64,000 bases of DNA. Source: Flavobacterium sp. 9 (GTDB lineage Bacteria; Bacteroidota; Bacteroidia; Flavobacteriales; Flavobacteriaceae). The position numbers were made by a program, and so were the translations under genes. Below are positions 26,459 to 34,229 of the stretch, piece after piece. The stretch spans positions 1,612,001 through 1,676,000 of the forward strand of contig NZ_PEEU01000001.1 in the NCBI RefSeq assembly GCF_002754195.1, in the 5' to 3' direction. Position 1 is the stretch's first letter; every line of letters starts with the position of its first letter. The notes under the pieces are model-generated. The model worked only from the letters and a program-made list of their open reading frames with translations. It did no database searches and was not told the DNA's origin.

Positions 26459-27514
26459 ATGGAAATCAATATTCAACTTAAATCATTGGCTGATAAAATA
26501 GATCAGCTTAAAAGCAAAATTGAAACAGAAGAATCTACCAAACATGCTTTTGTATTGCCATTTATTCATATTCTTGGCTACGATGCTTTTAATCCGTTAG
26601 AAGTTGTTCCTGAATTTACCGCCGATTTAGGCTTAAAAAAAGGAGAGAAAGTAGATTATGCAATCTTTCAAAACGGAGAACCAATTATAATAGTAGAATG
26701 CAAAAGTTGGAAAGAAAATCTAACGGTACATAATTCTCAATTATTCAGTTATTTTCATGTTACTAAAACCCGATTTGCTCTTTTAACAAACGGAATTCAG
26801 TATCAATTTTTCACAGACTTAGATGACAAAAACAAAATGGATCAAAAACCATTTTTGGAATTTGACATCACAAATCTAAAAGAGAATACAATCACTGAGG
26901 TTGCAAAATTTCACAAATCAAGTTTCAACGTTGATAATATTGTTACAAATGCAAGCGCTTTAAAATACATTAAAGAAATAAAAAAGCAAATCAATATTGA
27001 ATTAGAGAATCCTTCGAATGATTTTACTAAACATTTTGCAAATAAAGTTTACACTGGAAGATTAACTGAAAAAGTGCTTGATGAATTTAAAGACTTAGTT
27101 CAAAAATCCCTAAACCAATTTATTAGCGAAAAAATAAATGATCGCTTAAAAGCTGCTCTTACCAAAGAAACAATTAAGCAGCAAGATGAACAGGTTGAAT
27201 CTCTGGAAGAAGAAAGCAAAATTATTACCAGCGAAGAAGAACTGGATGGATATCGCATTATTGTTGCAATACTAAGACGAAAACTTCCTACTAAACGAAT
27301 TGTTTATCGCGACACACAATCTTATTTTGGAATTCTACTGGACGATAATAATCGCAAACCTCTTTGCCGTCTTCATCTTAATGGAAGTAAAAAATATGTC
27401 AGCCTTTTTAATGACAATAAAAACGAAACAAAACTACCGATTTCGACTATTGATGATCTTTATCAATTCGAAAAAGAGTTACTAGAAACTGTTGGATTAT
27501 ACGAAACCGAATAA
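26459..27514 (+). CDS. HSDR_N-type PD-(D/E)xK domain protein
   Basis: 351 aa. The N-terminal domain (about 1-165) matches the type I restriction HsdR N-terminal nuclease fold: ESTKHAFVLPFI, then GEKVDYAIF and PIIIVECKSWKENL, giving the catalytic D...E-x-K at about 68 and 82-84. No helicase domain follows. The C-terminal 100 residues contain a compact region (YRDTQSYFGILLDDNNRKPLCRLHL) of the kind found in stand-alone 'type I restriction endonuclease' proteins. There is no methylase or specificity gene nearby, so it is not a complete restriction system. The operon context (PH-SHOCT, TM2, VanZ) is unusual for such a protein. Confidence 0.75.
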   Translation: MEINIQLKSLADKIDQLKSKIETEESTKHAFVLPFIHILGYDAFNPLEVVPEFTADLGLKKGEKVDYAIFQNGEPIIIVECKSWKENLTVHNSQLFSYFHVTKTRFALLTNGIQYQFFTDLDDKNKMDQKPFLEFDITNLKENTITEVAKFHKSSFNVDNIVTNASALKYIKEIKKQINIELENPSNDFTKHFANKVYTGRLTEKVLDEFKDLVQKSLNQFISEKINDRLKAALTKETIKQQDEQVESLEEESKIITSEEELDGYRIIVAILRRKLPTKRIVYRDTQSYFGILLDDNNRKPLCRLHLNGSKKYVSLFNDNKNETKLPISTIDDLYQFEKELLETVGLYETE

Positions 27515-27526
27515 AAATTAATTATT

Positions 27527-28129
27527 ATGATAAACGATTTAAAAAAATTCTTGAACGAAGAACAAGACCCAAAAGCAGTTGAAAAACTATTAGTAAAAGT
27601 CAACGGATTACTTACTTCTGGTGAAGAAGTAGAATATATCGCCGTGCAAAAAAAACCGGCTATAAATTTATCTCCGGATTGTATTGCTTTAACTAATAAA
27701 AGAATCATTTTCTGCAGACCCCGAAATTTAGGATTATCGATGGATTTTCAGGATTATGCCTGGAAAGACATATTAGATTGTCACATGAAAGAAGGAATTA
27801 TGGGAGCAACTTTTTCTATGAAGACTATTAAAGGAAATGTAAATATGCTCGATTATTTACCTAAGGCTCAAGCTCGAAAATTATATCAATTTGCTCAGCA
27901 AAAAGAAGAAGAAATGGTTGTTTTCAGACGTGAACATGATCTTGAAAATAAAAGAGCAATTGCTGGCGGAGGAATAACCGTAAATACAAATATACCAACT
28001 CATCAAAATGTCGAGCAAAAAGAAGATCCATTAGAAGTGCTTCAAAAACTAAAAAAATTATTAGAAAGCGAAATCATTTCACAAACAGAATTTGATTCAA
28101 AGAAAACAGAAATTTTATCTAAAATGTAA
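27527..28129 (+). CDS. bacterial PH domain plus SHOCT protein
   Basis: 200 aa. The central part (about 35-125) resembles a bacterial PH domain (EEVEYIAVQKKPAINLSPDC... ALTNKRIIFCRPRN, then the W-containing AWKDILDCHMKEG). The C-terminus (about 165-200) is a SHOCT motif: DPLEVLQKLKKLLESEIISQTEFDSKK is the typical short helical hairpin (key words LQKLKKLLE, ISQTEFDSKK). It lies between the nuclease-domain gene (12 bases upstream) and the TM2 gene (3 bases downstream). SHOCT is often an oligomerisation or regulatory add-on. Function unknown. Confidence 0.75.
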   Translation: MINDLKKFLNEEQDPKAVEKLLVKVNGLLTSGEEVEYIAVQKKPAINLSPDCIALTNKRIIFCRPRNLGLSMDFQDYAWKDILDCHMKEGIMGATFSMKTIKGNVNMLDYLPKAQARKLYQFAQQKEEEMVVFRREHDLENKRAIAGGGITVNTNIPTHQNVEQKEDPLEVLQKLKKLLESEIISQTEFDSKKTEILSKM

Positions 28130-28132
28130 ATT

Positions 28133-28342
28133 ATGAAAAGTAAAACAACCGCAGCAATTTTGACATTCTTTTTAGGAGGCATCGGAATCCATAAATTCTA
28201 TTTAGGACAATCAGGTCAAGGTATTCTTTATCTTTTATTTTGTTGGACACTTATTCCTTCAATATTGGCCTTTTTTCAGTTTTTCGGACTTTTATTTATG
28301 TCCGATCATTCCTTTAATGTAAAATATAATACCGGATTTTAA
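28133..28342 (+). CDS. TM2-domain small membrane protein
   Basis: 69 aa. It has the TM2 signature: a first helix TAAILTFFLGGIGIHKFYLG with the conserved G-x-x-G-x-H-x-F-Y-L-G loop, and a second helix (about 30-55). It is the last gene of the five-gene operon, 3 bases after the PH-SHOCT gene. TM2 and SHOCT proteins often occur together. Role unknown. Confidence 0.85.
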   Translation: MKSKTTAAILTFFLGGIGIHKFYLGQSGQGILYLLFCWTLIPSILAFFQFFGLLFMSDHSFNVKYNTGF

Positions 28343-28378
28343 ATAATTTAAAAATAAAACCAAATCATTTAAGCTTTT

Positions 28379-28408
28379 AAAGAGGAACGGAAATGTCCTC
28401 TTTTTTCT
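28379..28408 (+). terminator. intrinsic terminator after the TM2 gene
   Basis: AAAGAGGA (28379-28386) pairs with TCCTCTTT (28396-28403) followed by T's. Confidence 0.8.
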
Positions 28409-28573
28409 ATTTAAACCAACTTCATGCAAAAACTTTCTTCTCATTAGATCTTTCGATAAAAATCACGTGTAAATACGCATTTTAAAGAAAGTAATTCTAA
28501 TTAGATTTATCACTATTTAAAAATAACAAGATTTTGAAACCTGTTTTAATATTATTTAAATACCTCAACGCCT

Positions 28574-28990
28574 GTGCAAAAAAACTACCTAATCCTATTG
28601 TTATTTCTTTCGCTTGGAATACTTTCTTGCAAACATGCTTCTGCTCCGGCTCCTCAAAAAATAAACACATTTTATAACGAGGTGATTACTTCTGACGACC
28701 GAAAAACTATAACTCCTGAAGAAGCCAAAACTTATCATGTTGATACGCAATATCACTATAAATACCGAACCGGAAATTCTGGTCATTATGAATATAATTA
28801 TAATGTAAAAGGCGTTGATATCAAAGGAGATTCTGTTTTTGGAAATATTAATGTCGAAGGAAAATATGGCGCAGGAATTCTAATCAATGATTCTGTGCCG
28901 GAACTCAACATCAAAACCGAATGGATTGAGCACGGAAAACTAAAAGCCTTTGACGAAAAAGGAAATGAATATTTCTTAGTAGTACAATGA
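28574..28990 (+). CDS. unknown small lipoprotein (GTG start)
   Basis: 138 aa starting at GTG. The signal peptide ends at lipobox LGILSC (Cys about 19), then KHASAPAPQ. The mature part has a Gly/Tyr-rich strand segment (YRTGNSGHYEYNYNVKG in pieces: TGNSGHYEY, VKGVDIKGDSVFGNI) resembling repeats of a small beta-sandwich. There is no recognised family. It stands alone between terminators. Confidence 0.65.
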   Translation: MQKNYLILLLFLSLGILSCKHASAPAPQKINTFYNEVITSDDRKTITPEEAKTYHVDTQYHYKYRTGNSGHYEYNYNVKGVDIKGDSVFGNINVEGKYGAGILINDSVPELNIKTEWIEHGKLKAFDEKGNEYFLVVQ

Positions 28991-29188
28991 TTGTATTTTG
29001 TTGAATTTTATCAAAATAATAGCTGCATTCAAAAACACAGAAACACTCACAAACCGTTATTCATCTGATATTTAATTCAGTGATTTTTTATTTCTTTTAA
29101 TTAAAATTAATAGCTATTTTCGGCTAATTAAAACTTCATTCTTTTGACGTTTTATAAAAAATTCTAATTACTAATCAAAAAAACCAAA

Positions 29189-29377
29189 ATGAAAAAACTA
29201 ATTCTATTTAGTGCCATTGCATTATTGACTTTTACTACTTTTTCTTGTAGTGCAGATGATGATGATTCTGCAACTAAAACTACTGAAGTAAAAAAAGAAA
29301 TTAACCATGAAATACCAAAGTACGCTGGACCCGGAGATATTCCAAACACTCCTCCTCCTCCTCCTGAAACTGAATAA
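29189..29377 (+). CDS. tiny GPGD/proline-tail lipoprotein, solitary relative
   Basis: 62 aa. The signal peptide MKKLILFSAIALLTFTTFSC has a lipobox, then an acidic stretch SADDDDSATK, AGPGDIP and PPPPPETE at the end. The first residues match the 34866 lipoprotein and the GPGD-plus-prolines layout matches both module lipoproteins. There is no kinase, leader motif or CTGCAG dyad here. It is followed by a terminator that also encloses an ATG. Confidence 0.72.
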   Translation: MKKLILFSAIALLTFTTFSCSADDDDSATKTTEVKKEINHEIPKYAGPGDIPNTPPPPPETE

Positions 29378-29398
29378 CAATATTAAAATCATAATTCC

Positions 29399-29436
29399 GG
29401 AGAGAATGCCTCAATTTAGGATTCTCTCCATTTTTT
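29399..29436 (+). terminator. terminator with a 10-codon ORF in the hairpin
   Basis: GGAGAGAAT (29399-29407) pairs with ATTCTCTCC (29421-29429), then six T's. An ATG at 29406 opens a 10-residue frame ending TGA at 29436-29438, using the 3' arm and T-run as codons, as the kinase genes do in the module. Most simply it is the terminator of the 29189 gene. The rest of 29378-29730 holds AT-rich sequence, a -7 box and a short frame described separately. Confidence 0.75.
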
Positions 29437-29573
29437 GATTTCTTCATCAAACTTTTTCCCTGGCAACAAAATTGATAAAACGTTTGTTTCTCTAAATGCT
29501 ATTACACAATAGAAACGCACTCATCGAATAATGTTAATTATTTGATAATAATGACTTTACAATAAATTCACAT

Positions 29574-29581
29574 TAGTTTTG
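29574..29581 (+). promoter_or_regulatory. -7 box TAGTTTTG ahead of the GH1 gene
   Basis: TAGTTTTG fits TAnnTTTG. It lies 25 bases before a 27-codon frame and 150 bases before the glucosidase start. Confidence 0.45.
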
Positions 29582-29605
29582 TTAATTTGAATAAAACTAA
29601 ACGTC

Positions 29606-29689
29606 ATGAAATTCTTCAATTTAAATTTTTTGGTTTCATTCAAAGAATGGCTTTTTTTAAGAGCTATGCAATCTTCTTTCCTTCATTAA
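29606..29689 (+). CDS. possible 27-residue leader peptide before the GH1 gene
   Basis: A 27-codon frame from ATG to TAA, 25 bases after a -7 box, encoding a hydrophobic/aromatic peptide beginning MKFFNLNFLVSFKEWLF. It ends 41 bases before the glucosidase start. It could be a regulatory leader or simply a chance frame in AT-rich DNA; no homologue is seen in the window. Confidence 0.2.
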   Translation: MKFFNLNFLVSFKEWLFLRAMQSSFLH

Positions 29690-29730
29690 TAAATTAGAAA
29701 TTCAAAATTAAAAAAGGAAAGCACAATTGA

Positions 29731-31080
29731 ATGAATAAAGTTGATACCTCATTTTTACATAAAGACCAATTTGGGCAAGATTTCTTGTGGGGTGTTTCTA
29801 CCGCCGCCTTCCAAATTGAAGGTGCACATGATGCCGACGGAAAAGGTTCTTCTATCTGGGATGTTTTTACTTCTCAAAAAGGAAAAATCAAAAATGGACA
29901 TCATGCCCTGACTGCTTGTGATTTCTATAATTCTTACCAGAATGATATTGATCTGATAAACGAATTAAACATTCCGAATTTCAGATTTTCTATCAGTTGG
30001 CCACGAATTATGCCTACAGGAACTCATCCTGTAAATCAGGGAGGAATAGATTATTACAACAAAATCATAGACTCTTTACTCGCATCTGGAATAGAACCCT
30101 GGATTACACTTTATCATTGGGATTTACCTCACGATTTAGAAGTAAAAGGCGGATGGACAAATCGCGAATCGGTTTCCTGGTTTTCAGAATATGTTGCCGT
30201 TTGTGCCCAATATTTTGGAGATCGCGTCAAAAACTGGATGGTCATAAATGAACCTTCCGTTTTTACCGGAGCAGGATATTTTCTGGGCATTCACGCTCCA
30301 GGAAAAAAAGGAATTACCAATTATCTTAAAGCCATGCATCATGTAACTTTAGCTACAGCTGCCGGTGCAAAAAAATTAAGAAACCTAATTCCGGACGCTA
30401 ATATTGGCACTACTTTTTCGTGTACACATATTGAACCTTTTTCTCAATCTCCAAAAGATATAGAAGCTGCAAAACGTGTAGATACTTTACTGAACAGAAC
30501 TTTTATAGAGCCAATTTTAGGATTGGGTTATCCACAAGCAGATTTGCCGGTTCTTAAAAAACTGAATAATTATATTCTTGAAGATGACTTAAACAATCTA
30601 GCTTTTGAGTTTGATTTCATTGGACTTCAATGTTATACAAGAGAAGTTGTAAAATCGTCCCTATTAATTCCGTATATTGGTGCTGAATTAATTAGTGCCG
30701 AAAAAAGAAATGTTATTGCCACAGATATGGGTTGGGAAGTTTATCCTCCGGCACTTTATCACGTTCTTAAAAAATTCAATAGTTACAATATCAAGAAAAT
30801 TATAATTACCGAAAATGGTGCTGCTTTCCCGGACATTCTTAAAAACGGAAAAGTCTATGATATCAAGCGCACACATTATATACAAGATCATTTAGAACAG
30901 ATTTTGAAAGCCAAAAAAGACGGTTATAATGTTGATGGTTATTTTGTTTGGAGTCTTACCGATAACTTCGAATGGGCAGAAGGTTACAATGCCAGATTCG
31001 GGCTTATTCATGTAGATTTTGACACACAACAAAGAACTATTAAACATTCGGGATTATGGTTCCGTGATTTTTTATCCTAA
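29731..31080 (+). CDS. GH1 family beta-glucosidase
   Basis: 449 aa, the usual length of bacterial GH1 enzymes. It has the N-terminal signature FLWGVSTAAFQIEGA, acid/base Glu174 in VINEPS and nucleophile Glu361 in IITENGAA, plus the aglycone/glycone Trp-rich end (WSLTDNFEWAEGY). No signal peptide, so it is cytoplasmic and hydrolyses beta-glucosides or cellobiose-type disaccharides after import. No transporter or other sugar gene is adjacent. The 54-aa membrane protein gene follows. Confidence 0.93.
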   Translation: MNKVDTSFLHKDQFGQDFLWGVSTAAFQIEGAHDADGKGSSIWDVFTSQKGKIKNGHHALTACDFYNSYQNDIDLINELNIPNFRFSISWPRIMPTGTHPVNQGGIDYYNKIIDSLLASGIEPWITLYHWDLPHDLEVKGGWTNRESVSWFSEYVAVCAQYFGDRVKNWMVINEPSVFTGAGYFLGIHAPGKKGITNYLKAMHHVTLATAAGAKKLRNLIPDANIGTTFSCTHIEPFSQSPKDIEAAKRVDTLLNRTFIEPILGLGYPQADLPVLKKLNNYILEDDLNNLAFEFDFIGLQCYTREVVKSSLLIPYIGAELISAEKRNVIATDMGWEVYPPALYHVLKKFNSYNIKKIIITENGAAFPDILKNGKVYDIKRTHYIQDHLEQILKAKKDGYNVDGYFVWSLTDNFEWAEGYNARFGLIHVDFDTQQRTIKHSGLWFRDFLS

Positions 31081-31152
31081 AACCCAAATCATAAAATAGA
31101 TTTAAGAATACCTAAATTGAATTAAACTCAGTATAAACTTAAATAAATTATT

Positions 31153-31317
31153 ATGGAAATCAACCGGTATGTATTGAGCGCGATAGTTATTGGCGTTGTT
31201 TTATTAGTTTACTTTCTGGTAAAACAAAATAAAAAAGACCGTAAGAAAATTGAAGAAGAATTAAATTTCTACAAAGAATCTGATGAGGTAGAAATCAACA
31301 ACGATCTTCATTTATAG
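31153..31317 (+). CDS. 54-residue single-helix membrane protein
   Basis: ATG to TAG, 54 codons. One hydrophobic helix at about 7-23 (YVLSAIVIGVVLLVYFLV) is followed by KQNKKDRKK and an acidic tail. It lies 72 bases after the glucosidase and is closed by a strong terminator, as expected for a real small gene. Function unknown. Confidence 0.6.
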   Translation: MEINRYVLSAIVIGVVLLVYFLVKQNKKDRKKIEEELNFYKESDEVEINNDLHL

Positions 31318-31342
31318 TTCTTTTTTAAACATTTAAAAAAGC

Positions 31343-31380
31343 AAAAAGCCTTTCGGAAGTCTACTTCCGAAAGGCTTTTT
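31343..31380. terminator. strong bidirectional terminator
   Basis: Perfect 18-bp arms (31343-31360 and 31363-31380) starting AAAAAGCC and ending GGCTTTTT. It lies between convergent genes. Confidence 0.92.
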
Positions 31381-31389
31381 GTTTACACA

Positions 31390-31926
31390 CTAATTCAATG
31401 TTTCATTCAAAACTGCAACAACTTCTTTCCAGTTATTTACACGTAAGTGATGCGTTTTATTTACATTATGAAACGCTGTAAACATAATAGGTTTACCCAT
31501 GCAATGATCCAGATTTTTAGGATGATCATCAATCATAAAATCTGTATTGATAATTCTTTTACTTCCGCAAAGAATAATATTTTCCCACTTAATAAACGGA
31601 AAATGTTCCTCAAGCCAAAAGATTTTTTCGGCAAGCGAAACCGGAAATTCCGTAGCGGCAGAAACTATAAATATTTCGAAGTTTTCCTGCAATTGACGCA
31701 AACTTTCGACAGCATCGTCCATTACAGGTAAGTTTCTAAAGAAATTCTCTTTATTTAAAATTCCTCTCAAAAGATCTCTTTCTACAAAAGCATCTTCTTC
31801 ACTCAAACCCTGAATACTTTCTCTCGTTAATGTTGTTCCATTAGCTTCATTATAATACTCAATTAAATGTGCCTCGATATCGGCAAGCACGCCATCCATA
31901 TCGACGGCAATAGTTTTCTTTTTCAT
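31390..31926 (-). CDS. 5'(3')-deoxyribonucleotidase-type HAD phosphatase
   Basis: 178 aa, NT5C family. HAD motif I is AVDMDGVLAD (Asp9 nucleophile, Asp11), motif II lies in IFIVSAATEFP (Ser/Thr near 95), and motif IV in TDFMIDDHPKNL (Asp-Asp near 137). It dephosphorylates nucleoside monophosphates, probably dNMPs, in the cytoplasm. It is divergent from the DeoR-type regulator, with a shared 86-base control region full of TTGCAA words, which suggests the regulator controls it. Confidence 0.85.
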   Translation of the reverse strand: MKKKTIAVDMDGVLADIEAHLIEYYNEANGTTLTRESIQGLSEEDAFVERDLLRGILNKENFFRNLPVMDDAVESLRQLQENFEIFIVSAATEFPVSLAEKIFWLEEHFPFIKWENIILCGSKRIINTDFMIDDHPKNLDHCMGKPIMFTAFHNVNKTHHLRVNNWKEVVAVLNETLN

Positions 31927-31939
31927 TTTTAGCTTTATT

Positions 31940-32008
31940 TTGCAACAAAATTACGCAAATATTGCAAATTATTGCAATAATATTTTACTTTTGCAATATA
32001 AAGTTGCA
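31940..32008. promoter_or_regulatory. divergent promoters with five TTGCA(A) sites
   Basis: A -7 box TAATTTTG on the minus strand (31953-31946) faces TACTTTTG on the plus strand (31986-31993). TTGCAA words start at 31940, 31962, 31972 and 31991, and TTGCA at 32004; a perfect palindrome ATTATTGCAATAAT spans 31968-31981. These are likely operator sites of the DeoR-type regulator. Confidence 0.55.
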
Positions 32009-32012
32009 TCAC

Positions 32013-32762
32013 ATGAAAAAAGAAGAGCGTCAAAAAGTAATTTTAGAATACTTATCAAAAGAGCATCGCTTAACATTACTCGAACTTAGCGGATACTTAA
32101 ATGTCTCTGAAGACACGATAAGACGAGACGTAAAAGAACTCTCAGATCAGGGATTATTAAAAGCAGTTCGCGGAGGCGCAGTCGCTCCTTCTCCAATTCC
32201 GTTGCATTATAGAAGCAGAGAAAAACACGACGTCGAAAATAAAAAGATCATTGCCGAAAAAGCAATCTCTTACTTAAAAGACGGTCAGGTTGTGTTTATT
32301 GATGGCGGAACAACTTCTTTGGCTTTAGTGGCAAGTTTTCCCTATGATTTAAAAATAACCGTTATTACAAACAGTTTTCCCGTTGCGGCATTAATCGAAG
32401 ATTTACCTAATATTGATCTGATTTTTGCAGGCGGAAAAATGTGCAAAACATCCTTTACCACGGCTAGTATCGAAACTATAGATTTCTTCCGTAATTTTAG
32501 AGCCGATATTTGTATTCTGGGCGTTTGTAGTATACATCACGAACGCGGACTTACGGGCGTTATACATGAAGATTCTCAGATTAAAAAGACCATGATTCAA
32601 AATTCTAATTATGTGATAGCATTGAGTTCTATAGAAAAAGTAGATACCGCCGAATCTTATTTTATTGGTCCAATCAGCAATATTGATGTTCTGGTAACAA
32701 ATGCTTCTCCGGAAGAAGAAATTTTAAAACCATACAAAGATTCTGGTGTCACAATTGTTTAA
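32013..32762 (+). CDS. DeoR/GlpR-family transcriptional regulator
   Basis: 249 aa. The N-terminal DeoR HTH has KEERQKVILEYL and the signature VSEDTIRRDVKELSDQGLL at about 25-45; a DeoR C-terminal sugar-phosphate-sensing domain follows (IFIDGGTT... near 90, GVCSIHHERGLT near 175). The frame is open to an earlier ATG at 31962, but that lies upstream of the -7 box and adds a non-homologous hydrophobic stretch, so 32013 is chosen. It probably regulates itself and the divergent nucleotidase. The effector is unknown. Confidence 0.85.
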   Translation: MKKEERQKVILEYLSKEHRLTLLELSGYLNVSEDTIRRDVKELSDQGLLKAVRGGAVAPSPIPLHYRSREKHDVENKKIIAEKAISYLKDGQVVFIDGGTTSLALVASFPYDLKITVITNSFPVAALIEDLPNIDLIFAGGKMCKTSFTTASIETIDFFRNFRADICILGVCSIHHERGLTGVIHEDSQIKKTMIQNSNYVIALSSIEKVDTAESYFIGPISNIDVLVTNASPEEEILKPYKDSGVTIV

Positions 32763-32796
32763 TGCTCGATTTTATTTAGAATCTAATATAATATTT

Positions 32797-32912
32797 ATTA
32801 GGAGCTATTTCCTGCTCTCCGTTTCAATCTTTTATGCCAAACCCTGGCATAAAAGGATTTCCACTTCTATCACGGCTAGGGCATTCGTTTCTATAAGAAA
32901 TATTGAAAAAAC
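32797..32912. repeat. dispersed repeat with GGCAtAAAAGGATTT core
   Basis: The segment contains AGGAGCTATTTCC, a perfect 10-bp hairpin TTTTATGCCA (32830-32839) with 32845-32854, then GGATTTCC, CTATCACGGCTAGGGC and CTATAAGAAAT. The same words in the same order, interrupted by other DNA, occur at 36851-37180. No gene is seen in 32763-33232 apart from frames antisense to the 33233 gene. Confidence 0.65.
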
Positions 32913-32986
32913 TATTAAATAAAAAGTAAACTTCTTTCATTGGTTTCAAATCCCGAGACAAATTTTATGTCAATCCAATTACCATC

Positions 32987-33012
32987 AAAAAAGCAGATTT
33001 CACTGCTTTTTT
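32987..33012 (+). terminator. intrinsic terminator downstream of deoR-type gene
   Basis: AAAAAAGCAG (32987-32996) pairs with CTGCTTTTTT (33003-33012) around a six-base loop. It is 225 bases past the regulator, beyond the dispersed repeat. Confidence 0.7.
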
Positions 33013-33232
33013 GATTCATAATAGCAGGCAAAAAAATTTAGAAAATTTATGCTAAAAAAAGCAAAAAAAATCCGTTATTTCACTGGTTTTTACTAGGTTT
33101 AACGGTTATTTTTTCTTATCTTTATAGTGTAAATAACAGTAAATATATGCCGAAAAACAGACTTTTTAAACTCCAGAATTACTTCTCAAAAAATTATTCT
33201 TTTTACTTCTTTAAGTATCTTATTTTTCACTT

Positions 33233-33901
33233 TCACAATGCTTCTCCAGAACTTCCTTTAGATTTAGAAATCATTCGATCTAATTTTTTTAAACATGCTG
33301 AAGAAACCAAAGCTATTGTCCCAATTCCAACCATAATTATTTTTTCCGGATTTATTTTCTGAGTTTTTATTTTAGAAAATACATCTTGAACATTAGAATA
33401 AAAATTTCCTTTTTTAAGATCCTCGTTCGATCCTTCATTTTCACTTTTCACAAAACCCTCTACTTCTATGACTTCTTTCTCACTTTCTACAGCTATCTCA
33501 GCTTTATCGGTATTCTTAATTTGTTTGGTTTCTTCAATCCGACACTTTTCGTTAAACTTTTTAAAAGGACGTGGTTGAAAATCAACTATAACTGCCGCAA
33601 GATTTATTGCGTCAATATTCAACGGATCTGTTTCGCCCTTAAAGAAGGTCTCAATAGGCCTAAACTTATCTTTTTGCTCCTTAAACTTATTCTTTTTAGT
33701 ATGATCAAAATCTAAGCACAATAAATTTTTAAAGACATTTAAATCGTCTTGAGTTGGGTTATTCTCAAAAATAAGCCAACATAAATCGCGGAGTTTTCCA
33801 CGAGACGGATTATACAAGTAATCGAAGTGTTCTCCTTCTTTTACGATCTCATATTTAATTTTAATGCCTTTTTTATATTCTTCTAATGTCTTGGAATGCA
33901 T
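33233..33901 (-). CDS. short paralogue of the 21187-22194 membrane protein
   Basis: 222 aa. The N-terminal domain (about 1-120) parallels the 335-aa protein: NPSRGKLRDLCWLIF, TQDDLNVF, KFRPIETFFKGETDP, INLAAVIVDFQPRPFKKF. An acidic linker follows and one membrane helix (about 190-206), then the protein ends after a 16-residue Lys/Ser tail. The Cys-rich extracytoplasmic domain of the longer paralogue is missing. It is transcribed away from leader copy B, mirroring the arrangement in copy A. Role unknown. Confidence 0.75.
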   Translation of the reverse strand: MHSKTLEEYKKGIKIKYEIVKEGEHFDYLYNPSRGKLRDLCWLIFENNPTQDDLNVFKNLLCLDFDHTKKNKFKEQKDKFRPIETFFKGETDPLNIDAINLAAVIVDFQPRPFKKFNEKCRIEETKQIKNTDKAEIAVESEKEVIEVEGFVKSENEGSNEDLKKGNFYSNVQDVFSKIKTQKINPEKIIMVGIGTIALVSSACLKKLDRMISKSKGSSGEAL

Positions 33902-33921
33902 GGTATATATGGTTTTTTATA

Positions 33922-34058
33922 GGAAATCTTGGGAATCTCAGTAAACCGCAGAAATTTTGATAATCTCTTATAAACAAAAGTCTCAACAGACCTTTGTTTA
34001 TCATAGAAATTAGTTCATGTATTGTCTGCAGATTAAAACAAAAATATAAAACTAGTTC
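33922..34058 (+). promoter_or_regulatory. degraded phased array and operator region, copy B
   Basis: Ten-base units (AGGAAATCTT, GGGAATCTCA, GTAAACCGCA, GAAATTTTGA) continue the phased pattern from 33921 in weakened form. Then follow TTTG (33993), ATTAGTTC (34009-34016), CTGCAG (34026-34031) in a weaker dyad, and ACTAGTTC (34051-34058), the same order as copies A and C. Confidence 0.5.
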
Positions 34059-34229
34059 AAATTAACAGTGTAAAAAACCGTAAGACCGGATTTATTCGGG
34101 AAGTATAAAAAACGTCTTACAGTTCTATAAACTTTACTTCCTCAAAAGTCAATCTTGGAACTACTATTAACAAGCTCTGGATAAACTCTGGATAGCAATA
34201 CTTATGCCTAATTTTTAATCTAAACCAAA
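34059..34229 (+). promoter_or_regulatory. structured leader, copy B
   Basis: The interleaved pairs are kept: GTAAGAC (34080-34086) with GTCTTAC (34114-34120), and GGAAGTA (34099-34105) with TACTTCC (34135-34141). The later TATTGC arm present in A and C is lost while GCAATA near 34195 remains, so the third hairpin cannot form. Confidence 0.55.

Noticed and set aside
26459..27514. A type I restriction-modification system
   Set aside because: Only an HSDR_N-like nuclease domain is present, with no helicase motor, methylase or specificity subunit in the window.
31962..32012. An earlier start for the DeoR-type regulator
   Set aside because: It lies upstream of the -7 box and within the TTGCAA array and adds a non-DeoR hydrophobic stretch; 32013 gives the normal family N-terminus.
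33147..33362. A 71-codon plus-strand frame
   Set aside because: It is mostly antisense to the well-supported 33233-33901 gene, begins in non-coding sequence and has no signal or domain.
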